This document shows, piece by piece, positions 33,750 through 44,444 of a stretch of 64,000 nt of DNA. The notes under the pieces are model-generated. The model worked only from the letters and a program-made list of their open reading frames with translations. It was not told where the DNA came from and searched no databases. The DNA is from Hevea brasiliensis (Eukaryota > Streptophyta > Magnoliopsida > Malpighiales > Euphorbiaceae). The stretch lies in contig NC_079503.1 in NCBI RefSeq assembly GCF_030052815.1, positions 50,820,735 through 50,884,734 of the forward strand, read 5' to 3'. Positions within the stretch are counted from its first letter, which is position 1, and each line of letters begins with the position of its first letter. The translations under genes were made by a program, and so were the position numbers.

Positions 33750-35515
33750 TAAAGGAGCGAAAGCATGGTGATTGGTTCATTAGAGCATTGAATTTCAAAA
33801 AAAAAATTTCTTCTACGGTTACATGCATCATACCACATCTCTTATGTGTCTAATTAATTTCAATGCTCAATTGCATATTAAAACACTTTTAATATGTATT
33901 AGGATCTACGTTTTCCATTCAAGATTGTGAATTAACAAATTAATTCATTTAAACCCTAGTTTAAAAGAGAAGTTAGAGCACTAACCTCTTTGATGCACTG
34001 TGGATGTAATTGCCACCTTAAGAAGCACCTAGGACCCCAAGTGTTGTCCCTTTAGCTTGTCCACACCAAGATCATCAATGGGCAGCCCCCAATTTGCTTC
34101 TCAAGCCTTTGCCAACCAATTATAAATTGGGTTCATACCTTTAGAGAGATTGTATGTGTGTATAGGACACTAGAAACAATTTCTAGCAATTTTAATTCAA
34201 AGGATTTTAGGCAATTCTCTTTGAATTGATAAGAGAAGATGAAGAGGAGAGAGAGAGAGAGGTGTGCCGCCACCTTGAGGAAGAGAATGGAGAGGGTGGC
34301 TGATTTTTTCTTATAACATCTCTTTATATAATTAGGTCAAGTAATCACTTAAACTCTATGCCACATGTCACCATCACATTGCATCTTATTTTTAATTGAC
34401 TTAATCACATTAAGCCAAGTGTCAAAGCAAGACTTAATCTTGACTTTGATCACTTGTATGCTAGGAAGACAAATGGAAAACTTATATGATGCCATGTGTT
34501 ACCATCTCATGGTGCCACATGTCACTATGTGAAATGACCAAATTACCCTTATGTTGTAATTTTGAGTTCTCAACCCAAAATCATTATTTTTCCTCTTCTA
34601 ATCAATTTATATCAAATATAAATTAATTAATTAATCTCTATTAATTAACTTTTCACAATTAAATTTATATTTAAACACTTTAAATATAAATTTAACTTAT
34701 ACTATACATGCAATAACCTAGATTTGGTTTCAAGTCATGCTAGGGACTTTACAATCTTATTGCAAACCAAACCTATTTAATTAATTAATTAAACTCTTTA
34801 ATTAATCAATTAAATCACATTTTACTTGGCGATTATCTTGTGTATGTGTGTCACTCATTAGGCTCATCACTAATTGGCAATGAGATATGATATTAACTCT
34901 TAATATCATCAGAACTCTTTCTTACCATAAATGATTTCTCTAAATAATTTTAGGCATCTCATAGACCATGGTTGACACTTAGCATAGTATGCCATGGCCA
35001 CCCAATCAGTAACAAGAAATACCTTAAATGAACCTATAATCATATGTTAACATGCACTAGAATCTCTCTGTTATAAAATCCCAATTCGTGGAGTCATGGT
35101 TTATGTCAAACCCTATTTGCTATGAATATTATGTTCTCTTTTAATTCCAGTTCTTGATTAATTAGATTTTCTTATTAGAAACTCTTTTCTGACTAAATCT
35201 TTCTGTTCTGGCTATGAACTTGAAACATCAAGAACAATTAAATAAACATAGGATTTTATCCCTATTTACTTACGATAACAGATTCCATCTTGATCAACAC
35301 CTATCTCCATATATAACTAGTAGGAGCCAACACATGCCCATATACCCATACATAGTACAAGTATGAAAGCAGTATCAAAGTCAAACCACTTATATACAAG
35401 ATAACTATGTTATCTCAGATCTAAAGATTATATGCACTGATATGATATATGACAATGCATTGACAAGAGTAAACTCCATGTGCTTGTGATATGCGTCACT
35501 GGTTCGGCCTACTTA
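33750..35515 (-). repeat. Co1 5' LTR, lacking its first about 350 bases
   Basis: It begins TAAAGGAGCG at 33750 (TG end mutated to TA) and follows the Co2 LTR to CGGCCTACTTA at 35515, which corresponds to LTR position about 352. Positions 1-345 are found only on the other side of the element (18552-18897). Confidence 0.85.
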
Positions 35516-36437
35516 GGTCTTAGGTACAGAGGAAACTCTACTGAATTTTCGGTATAAATTAGGATGTGTTTGCCTTTTTAAATTTATTTTTATTTGAATT
35601 AGCACTAATAAATCCACAATAAAATTATGCTGGTTATCAAGGTCAACCATCTTTCTTCACCCAACCTCTATAGTTGTCTCTAGTGTACTGTGAGTAAAAT
35701 ATTAATTTTAATTATAATTTCAATATTATTATACTTTCAGGCATGCCCATGCATCACTTATAAATATGTATCTATGTAGTTAAACACTAGGCACATTTTA
35801 TATTGCATTCATAATTGATGAAGTGCCATTGATGTTGTTTATAGTAATTTGGAGCAGTGTGTGCATTAGCATGCGTGTGGTATTGCATATGGATAGGATG
35901 AGTAGACGCGGCTTAAGAGACGCTCGCTGGGACCCGATCCTTTATGGATAAGTCGGGGTAGGCACAGCTCGAGATGATCTCACTAGCCCCCACATTTGGT
36001 TTATTAAGCGAAAGTCCAGCTTGAGAGACACTCACTGGTAGAGGTTGGATTAAGAGAGCTGTATAGGGGATCAACTCTCATATATGTACTATTTGAATAT
36101 TATTGGGTGTGTGAGTGCTTCAATTTGCCTTTTTGCTGTTATGATGTGATGTGTATGAAAATTTTGATAGTGTTGTATTCCACTCTTTAGGATGCATTAG
36201 CTTTAGATAGCTATAAAAATTGTACTTAAAATTGGTATTTTACTCTTTAAGTTGAACGCTCACTCCTATTCACTCTATTTTTTTTTCCAAGCTACAGGAG
36301 GAAACCTTTTTCAGAATAACCTATTTCTTTCTTCGAAAGTTATCAATAATTACTTAATATTATTATTATTCTCTAAATTTATAATTTAGAACTCTGCATG
36401 TAATAGCAGTAGCATTAATCTTGTCAGGGATTGTATG
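35516..36437 (+). repeat. Probable gypsy LTR fragment, plus orientation
   Basis: There is no coding frame. Near its start GAAACTCTACTGAATTTTCGG resembles the element-sense CACTCTGCCAAAATTTT block of the other gypsy LTRs. Near 36255-36305 AACGCTCACTCC and CAAGCTACAGGAGGA look like the R/U5 region of plant gypsy LTRs as I know them. In between are two related sentences (about 35905-35935 and 36025-36050) with AGAGAC(G/A)CTC(G/A)CTGG. It ends at the Gy4 LTR. Confidence 0.4.
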
Positions 36438-36968
36438 TGTAACACCCATCACCCGTCTACAGTGTAGCCGAGCGAGAAGTGCCACACTCGGTACCGAAGC
36501 ACCCTATCTTATCCTGTCATGTCTATTGTTAATTTTAAATTTTATAGAAAACATGTGGAATTTTTTTTTTTTTTGAATAACTTGTTTCTGTGGAGACCCG
36601 GGCAGAGTCTCATCTATTTTATTAGCATCTGGCGAGTTCCAATAGTTACCTGTCAAAACAATTTCATTTCATATATGTTCTATTCATCTTATCTTATAAC
36701 ATATCTTTTCTTACTCATACAATTTCAAGTGAATACACTTTTCATTCATTCATTCATAGGGGAATTTATATGCAGAAATTCATAACTTTATTTACAACCC
36801 AAAATATATTTACAATTTTTATTTACATCACAAACTAGTAATTATATCATGATTATATACAATGAACCAAAATACTAGTCTATACATGGGCCCTATCAAA
36901 ATACAAAAGACTAGTGAGGTGACTCTGGAAGGTAGCAGATTTGGTCGGAGCTCTATTCGAACACTACT
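36438..36968 (-). repeat. Gy4: start of a Gy3-family LTR, interrupted by Gy5
   Basis: TGTAACACCCATCACCCGTC at 36438, followed by 530 bases aligning with 15062-15610 of the Gy3 LTR (shared TGTGGAGACCCGG and GAGCTCTAT blocks). It is cut at 36968 by the Gy5 LTR start. The rest should lie to the right of the window. Confidence 0.8.
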
Positions 36969-37572
36969 TGTGACACCCCTTACCCATCTACAGTATAGCC
37001 GAGGAAGATATGCATTACTGTGTACCGGAACACTAAATTTTATCTCAATTATTTTTATCCTTCCCTAACTTATTTCTTTATGATGATGAAATGCAATTTG
37101 GGAGATTTGACTCATTTAAGTCATTTATTGAAATTATAAATTCATTTGAGATTTCGAAAATTTTATAGAAAATTCGACAAAGTATCGACTAAAAATGGAG
37201 AAAACAGTTCTTCGAAACCTATGAAAAACACTTCCAATAATCATTCTATTCCACAACTCCCAATTATCACATCAATTTTCAACAATTTCTCATCAATTTC
37301 TCAAACTTTTCAATCATTCAATTCACATCGTATTTATACTCAAATCATAAATAAATACTCAACTTTCATTTATGAACACCATTTATAGATAATTTCATTA
37401 ATACATAATCACATAAGTTTTGATATACATGATAAAATAAAAGTTTAATTATAAAATTTACAAAAATATAAAACACAAAATACAAAATGTAGCCTAGCAT
37501 CCTACCAATGCACTGTAGCTGAGAGGTGACACAGGACACTAGCAGATCTGACTCCCTATCTCCTCTGTCAGC

Positions 37573-37665
37573 CAAACCGCTGATATATTCACCAAAATGT
37601 ATCCTCCCGCTCACTTTCAAGATCTCTTAAGCAAACTCAAGTTGGCACATGTGCTACCACCTTGA
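37573..37665 (+). pseudogene. pol: Co3 pol, last 30 codons
   Basis: It reads QTADIFTKMYPPAHF and onward through LSKLKLAHV to TGA. ADIFTK is the near-universal end of copia RNase H. Everything upstream is absent. Confidence 0.8.
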
Positions 37666-37679
37666 GTTTGAGGGGGGGG

Positions 37680-37901
37680 TGTTAGCATAATTACAGCAAT
37701 TACATGATTATAAGAGATTTATGTAGCATAATTACAGCAATTAGCATGATTATAGGAGATTTGTAGCATAATTATAACAATTATTATTCTTGTCTTAATT
37801 AGCTCATATTCTCATGTATAAATAGATGTAATATCTCTGTAAATAATACACAGACAAATACATAATCCTTTCCTTCATTACTTGTATTCTTTCTTCTAAC
37901 A
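37680..37901 (+). repeat. Co3 3' LTR, 222 bases, with internal repeats
   Basis: Perfect 6-base inverted termini. The segment TAGCATAATTACAGCAATTA is repeated about 42-46 bases apart (37684, 37727), with a third degraded copy near 37772. Confidence 0.85.
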
Positions 37902-37937
37902 TGGTACTGGGATTGCGCTCTGTATCTCTAATACCTA

Positions 37938-37976
37938 CGCGTGGCAAAAAGCAACGCGCTAAGCAATAATGCTTAG
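37938..37976 (-). other. Paired-hairpin module, Gy5 LTR
   Basis: CGCGT (37938-37942) with ACGCG (37954-37958), then CTAAGCA (37959-37965) with TGCTTAG (37970-37976) around an ATAA loop. TGGTG follows. Confidence 0.7.
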
Positions 37977-40499
37977 TGGTGTCAATAATAAAATAAAAGG
38001 AACTAAAAGGAAATAAATATACAGTGTGTATATTAATGTCTCATGCAGACAAATTTTTGGTAATTATTTGTAGTCTTATTTATTTGGTACTTGTTGTATC
38101 CATTATTTCATTAAATTTATCAACTTTCATTTTTGGTTGCCCAAGTAACCTATACTGGATGACTGGATTTGATAAATGAGTAAACTAGCACTAGCTATCA
38201 AGTACCTCGGGTCGTCATACCATCGGTCACATATGTATCTCCTAGTGTGCAACAGAACAACTAAGAAGCTGTAATAATTATTAGGCATAAGGCCAAGTAT
38301 CACCATAATATTAGAATGGCTAAAAGCCATAAAATCACAGAATGGCATAATGCCATGGGCAGTACTACTAACTGAACCCTATTGGCATGCCAACCTATCC
38401 AAACCAATCTCACTATGTGTACTAGGGCACATTACCAAGTTATTGATTGAATTTTCATGCTTTACATGTAAGGTTACTATTCATTTTACTATTTAGGTCA
38501 AATTATTGACTTTCCAACGCATAATAGCTACATAATTCCTAATCACATAAATTTACCACATTTTGGTTCCCAAAAGTGTTGGCATTAGTTGCTAATCCAT
38601 ACTTCTAACCAATGGTGAATAAATCAAAAATTTCAGTTTTGATTGCTAGAGTTCACTGTTCCATTAGGCCATTCTACAGTGAGAATTTGGCTAAATGTTC
38701 TTCATCAAAGTTGTTCCTTGTTGTGTCTAGTTACATTTCACTTTTTAAATCACTCCATTTGGAGTTTTGTAGCTCAAGTTATGGCCTAAACACAATAACT
38801 GGCCGGATTGTAATTTTTCTAGAATTTCTGGGCAGAATCAATTCTGCAGTTTTTGTACATTGATTGTAGGTCAGTTTTTAGACATGTTATGGCCAAATTT
38901 TGGGTTTGTTTTCTTCATGAAAGTTATAGGTATATGTCTCAGCTTTCTACTAGTAAAAATTCAGGTCAATTAGACCTTTCTACACTGAGTTATGCCAAAT
39001 GAATGAATACTATTCATTTAATCATTTTCCAAGAACTGCATATTGGTCACTCTGATTAGGTCAATTTTTAGAGCCACTTAGGTTGGTTTTCTAGGACAGG
39101 TTCCTTCATCAAAGTTGTTGCATTTTGTGTCTAGTCTAACCTCCAATTGGCCTTGCACCCATTGGAGTTACCTAGCTTGAGTTATGTTCCCAAGAGCACA
39201 CTGAACTCAAAGGGTCCAGAATGCACACTTAAGGTAGTCTAATTCTCTACATTAGTTAATGTCACCAATCACTCCATTTCCATTTCAAATTACACCAAAT
39301 GGTCACTAAATGACCATTACAACATTATTTTGTGTTCAAATGCATCTAACCCCATATTTGAGTTTCAAACCCTAGCCCTAAAATTCCAAAGTTTCATTTT
39401 CTTGCACTAAACTCATAAACTAATGTTTTGGGTGATACGATCATATCAAGGGCATCCTATTCACTCATTTAATCCAAAGAAACCATCAAAACTATAACAA
39501 ATCCATGGCTGCTGAAAATATGGTAACACCTTAACATATTTATTTTTAAAGAAATTTCATATATCCTAGCTCAAATTTTCATTATAACAAGAACTATGAA
39601 GAAAAGAGAAAATGAATTGGACACTAACCTCACTTTAACTACTTCTTGCACTTGTAGAAACTTTGGAATTTTCTCACTTTTTGATAATCAAAATGTTCCT
39701 CTTGATGTGGGGATAAATTTTAGTAAAGGGGCTTAGGAATTTTGGTGGATGGATAAAGAGAAAATTCAAGCTTTAAGCTTGAAAATATGGTGAAGAAAAA
39801 TGGCCATGGAGGTTCGGGGAAGAAGTTGAAGGTGAGCAGAATGCTTTTTCCTATTTTGACTTCTTTTCTCTTATTTAATGTCTTATAAATGTATTTGTTA
39901 AATTTTAATTGGCTAAGGGGTTTTAATTACATCAAGCTTTCATCATGCTTGTGTAATAACTAAGTTTAAATTCATTTTTCTTTTTCTTTCTCTTGTAATC
40001 ATTTTTTATTAAATTATTATCAATATTTACTCACATTTTATGTCATATAATTTATTTAGTCAATTAGACAAGTTGGTCAAAAATCATCTTCGAATACGAA
40101 ATGACCAAAATGCCCTCCGTTTGGCTCAAAGAGCCAAAACTGTCTGTACAGATCGAAAAATTTTTCTAAGCCTTTTCTTGGCATTTTAATGCTATAGAAA
40201 CCTCAATGACTCTTCTCTGGAGTCCCAAAAATTATTTTATAAATTTTCTCCTGGGTTTAGGAATACTAGCTGCGAAGACAGCAACTTCCCACTGGGTTAC
40301 CCATCGCTAGGGCATTAGCTCATTTAACTTGGTTGTATTTAATTTCTAAAATTTTTCCTAAATTTTTCTTATTATTATTTGAGTTAATTATGACTCCTCA
40401 CTTTAGTATAAATATTTTTCTAGATATTCTAGCTGTCCGGACCGACATCGGTCACCTAAACAATAGAATGCACAGAATTGCCATAGTGAGGGTGTTATA

Positions 40500-40725
40500 A
40501 CTCTTCCCCTTTAATTTAAATTTTGTCCTCAAAATTTACCTGATGTAAACAATTGAGAGAACTGTTGCCTCATCGTCTCTTCACTTTCCCAAGTTGCCAC
40601 CTAGGTATTGTGGTGCCTCCAAAGCACTTTTACCAGTGAAATCTGCTTATTCCTCAACTCTTTCACTTCTCAAGCCAGGATCCGTATGGGTTCTTCTTCA
40701 TATGTCAAATATGGTTGTATTTCAA
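40500..40725 (-). pseudogene. pol: Gy5 pol, integrase C-terminal tail
   Basis: After the polypurine tract (40500-40513) the minus strand encodes YLTYEEEPIRILA, then EVKELRNKQISLVKVLWRHHN and QQFSQLFTSGKF, ending with TGA at 40529-40531. This is the same chromodomain-type tail as Gy1. There are two stops: TGA at 40670-40672 where Gy1 has Arg (CGA), and a TAG after HHNT. Gy6 is inserted at 40726. Confidence 0.85.
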
Positions 40726-43700
40726 TGTCACACCTTACCCCTCTGTAAGGCATAACATGATCCCGTAGAATACCTAATGAACTATCGCAGTTCATCTATC
40801 GATAACTCATTAAGTACCCTACAAGGGATTTTAAAACAATTTTCTTATTTTTGATAAGTGGTGAGCGTTTTCTAATAGGTATTTAAAACATTTAATTGAA
40901 ATTAAAAACTAATTAAAACTTTTGGCCCATTTTATTTTTTCGCAAATTTTATAAAAATTTTGACAGAGTTTCGTTTATACTTTGAGAAAACAGTTCTTCA
41001 AATACCTGTAAAAAGCATTTCTAAAAATGTTTTCTCAACAACTACTTCAATTTGACAATCAAACTCGATCCATTTCAACAACTCCATAATCATTTCAATC
41101 AATTTCTCAAGTTCAAAATTCAATAATCCTCAAAATACTAGCAAATACATTTCATTCAAATTAAATAAAATTGTTTCACTCATTTTTCGTTAGAGACAAA
41201 ACAATTTGTATACATCCTTACAAAATTTACATTAAAAGAAATACAGACTAAACTTTATTACAAACTTCATACAAATTTTGTACAAGCTGCTCAAGACCCA
41301 TTTACATGTCCATACTTTTATATGCAATACATACATCAAAAGAAATATTCACAATTAGGGTATAAATTATACCCGATAACTTCAAGCTGAATGATCTTTA
41401 ATCCTTAGTAGCTCAGTCTGCTGCTCCTCTAGTCTCTGTATCTGCGACAGCAATAGAAGCTATCGCTGAGTACTAGGACTCAGTGGTGCATAACATACTA
41501 GAATAATCTTTATGCAAAATATAAATCACATTTATTCAAAAATTTGACTAAATATGAGCATTAAACACAAAATATGAATTATGAGATTTTAATGCAAACC
41601 AAGTTCATTTCAAAGTATCAAAACACATTTCATAAAACCCACAGTTAGATCATGCCATTCGAAACAAATAGAATCTCAATAGCCAGATGCTAAAGAGAAA
41701 TCACATCATAAGGCTAGCTAGCTCAAATATATGGATATCCATTCACATTCTCTTCTACTGGCACACCTCAACACTTCTCCAGAGAAGGAATCAAAATTCG
41801 AAACTAATTACCCCCACTAGTCGTGCTAGTGAGATGTTCAAATATATGGTCATGACACTGTGGTTTCAAAACTTATCTTAACAATTTGCTAAATATTGTC
41901 ATTTCAAATATACATAGTAACTTTCAACAATTTCGATTAAAGCATCATAAATAATGTCTCAATTCACTTTTTCAAATCATTCAAAACAATATGCAGCAAA
42001 TAATTTACAAAAATTACACATTGTGCACAAACCTCAAGCGAGTCGTCTCTTGGCCTCGACTTAGTTCCTCGGGTTCTTTCCCTGTATTCTTTCCAACTGA
42101 AACACATAATTTTACAATGTTTCAGTACTAGAATTTAACATAAATCCAAAATAAATTTAGCTTCACTTTTACCTAGCTCTGACGTGCTAAACTCGACGTT
42201 CTTGAAATTTTTGTGTTTCGGGTTACTATTCACTATGCTATTCAAGTCAAATTGTTGACTTTCTAAGGCTTAATAGGTATGGGAACTCTAACTTCACCCA
42301 CATACCACATTTTGGTCACTAAATTTGTTAGTTTTGGTCATTTTCTCAAAACTTAGGACTTTTAGGCAAAATTGCCAATTTTCAGTTTTGGAGTCCTAAG
42401 TTGCACTGTTTCATTGGTCCTTTTACTGTTGGAATTTGGCAAAACTTTCTCCATAGAAAATTTTCTCTATTGTATTAAGTTTATTCTCCTTTTTGAATCA
42501 CTCCAATCAGAGTTTTGTAGCTCAAGTTATACTCAAATTATGGTTACTGTTTATGCTGCAGAATTTGGTTCTGCAGATTTATTGATCCAAATTCGTTCAG
42601 CAATTTGATCAAGTTAAGTCCATAATTTGGTCTAATTTTCTTCATATGAAATGTTATTCTATGTCTTATGTTTCCATCGGTTCAAGAATCACCTAAATTG
42701 GAGTTTTCTAGAGAGAGTTATAGCCATTGAAACTTTACTATTCATATGGTAAATCTGCAGTTCTGCAGATTCAGTGACTCAAATTTGCTCAATAATTTGA
42801 TTGGGTTAATGGCATAATTTGCATTTGTGTTCTCATGAAAGTTTTAGGTCTATATCTAATCTAACCACTGGTAAAATTTCAGGTCATTTTGACCTGCCTA
42901 GCTCGAGTTATGACCAAATGAACAAACACTGCTCATTTGGTCAGTTTATACAGGGCAGCTTGCAATTTTCCAACTTTGGTCAATTTGTTCACTAGGTTTT
43001 GGTCACTTTTTGGGCATGCTTCCTAAATGAAAATTGTGTCATTTAGTGCCTATTTTCATTCTCAATTGGTCCCATACGAATTGGACTTGTAAAATTTCAT
43101 TTTTGGTCCCTCAAATTTGACTTTTGGTCATGCTGCATACCCAATCCGAATTTGGCTTTGATTCAAACACTTCTAACACACTTAATTAGGTCACAAATGA
43201 CCATTTCTCTCCTTAAACTATGTCAAAGACATCATTTAGCACTTCTTCACATTTCTGGTCCCTAAACCCTAATGTCCAAACCCTAATTCACACTAATTTT
43301 TGCATTTACTTGATTCCATGCCTTTAACTATAGTCATTCAACTAACTAAGGTTTATATGCCCCTTTCAAACCATTCAATTCATGAAAATCATCCTCATAA
43401 CCAAGCTGGCCGAAAATTATTTTAGTCCCTCAAGTAATTTTTCTTTTCATTTTAAGTTTGTTTCTATGTTCTCGATGCTATACATACACTAATTAAACTA
43501 AAAACTTGAAGTTTGCATTACTAACCTTGTTAGGTGTCTTTGAACTTTCACTTCCTCTCAATTTTCTTCAATTCTTTGATGACCAATCTTCCTCTCAAGT
43601 GATTAAATCAAGTTTTTGTGAAGCAAGTATGGGAGGATTTGAGGTTTAATGATGGTTTCAAAGCTTGAAGCAAGCTTTAAATGAGATTTGCAATGGTGAG

Positions 43701-44398
43701 GGAGAGAGAAGGATGGGAGGCGGCACTTTGAGGAAGATGGGGCTTTTATTTTTTTTTTCTTTTCTTTTCTTTTGTCTTTTATCTCTTTAGGGAGACCAAA
43801 AATCTAAATAAGTAAATAAATTAATTTTATTCTTTATGGCATCATGCATGAGGTCATGCATGATGTCATCACCTTTTGACTTTTCCATTTTCTCTTTTTT
43901 TTTTCTATTTATTTTTCTATTAATTCTTTAATTTAATTCTCGATCCTGAAGTTTTCTTTTCTCCGATTTTATTTGACAGTTAGGTCAGGAGTTAGCTCTC
44001 GGGGTCAATTGATCAAATTGCCCCTCGCCAGTTAATCCCGGTTTGCAATTAATTTCATATTTCTTCTAGCTCCCTAACCTAATTATTTAACTGGCTTAAC
44101 AGTTCTTTTTCATGATTTTCTCTTTTCCACTGTGTTTATAAGGGTCATAAGGACCTCGGTGTCACATTTTATGGTTCAAAATTTGAGTTTAAAATGACTT
44201 CACAGTCGTTCCCGAGAAGGTCACCCATCGCTGTGACTCTCGGCTCGTTTAACTTCTTATGTTCTGTTTTTCTTGTTTATACTTAACTAATTGGACATTA
44301 CTAATTATTTGTGTTTATGGTTTATCTAGTATGGTTTTAATCCCCTCAATTGTCCGGAGCAGTGAAATATACCAGGCTATACAAATAGGGGTGTTATA
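40726..44398 (-). repeat. Gy6 3' LTR, 3673 bases
   Basis: TGTCACACCTTACCC at 40726 to GGTGTTATA at 44398. It aligns along its length with 49287-52975. Near 44355 it lacks about 17 bases between two GGA repeats that the 5' LTR retains. Confidence 0.9.
41444..41483 (-). other. Paired-hairpin module, Gy6 3' LTR
   Basis: GCGACAGC (41444-41451) with GCTATCGC (41459-41466), then CTGAGT (41466-41471) with ACTCAG (41478-41483). Confidence 0.65.
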
Positions 44399-44415
44399 AT
44401 TCTCCCCCCCTTAAA
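44399..44415 (-). other. Gy6 polypurine tract
   Basis: The minus strand is TTTAAGGGGGGGAGAAT before the 3' LTR. Confidence 0.8.
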
Positions 44416-44444
44416 TAAATTTTGTCTCGAAATTTTACCTAGTA

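Larger units (their letters stand above)
29666..35515 (-). mobile_element. Co1 (right part): gag, rest of pol, leader and 5' LTR
   Basis: It continues the Co1 reverse transcriptase at 29666 and runs through integrase, gag, leader and primer site into a 5' LTR that stops at 35515. It is clearly more decayed than Co2. Like Co2 it has no protease region. Confidence 0.9.
37569..37901 (+). mobile_element. Co3: 5'-truncated copia insertion (pol end plus 3' LTR)
   Basis: It is opposite in orientation to its surroundings and unlike the other copia elements here. It has a copia C-terminus (ADIFTK, then LLSKLKLAHV) with a stop at 37663-37665, a G-run polypurine tract (37670-37679), and an LTR of 222 bases (37680-37901) with TGTTAG/CTAACA ends. 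Gy5 LTR similarity resumes right after. No 5' part or clear target duplication is seen. Confidence 0.8.
36969..40499 (-). repeat. Gy5 3' LTR, about 3.5 kb including Co3
   Basis: It starts TGTGACACCCC at 36969 and ends GGTGTTATA at 40499 (TGTTACA with one change). It holds a perfect paired-hairpin module at 37938-37976 and is interrupted by Co3 at about 37569-37901. Confidence 0.8.
36969..40725 (-). mobile_element. Gy5: gypsy element, 3' LTR and end of pol; interrupted by Gy6
   Basis: Minus strand: the LTR (36969-40499, containing Co3), polypurine tract and the last about 200 bases of pol, then cut by the Gy6 LTR at 40726. It is inserted in the Gy4 LTR. Confidence 0.8.

Noticed and set aside
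37365..37620. Minus-strand 84-codon frame across the Gy5 LTR and Co3
   Set aside because: It crosses an insertion boundary and so cannot be an old gene.
37902..37920. TGGTACTGGG after the Co3 LTR as a primer-binding site
   Set aside because: The LTR is preceded by a pol end and polypurine tract, so it is a 3' LTR. The following bases align with the Gy5 host LTR.
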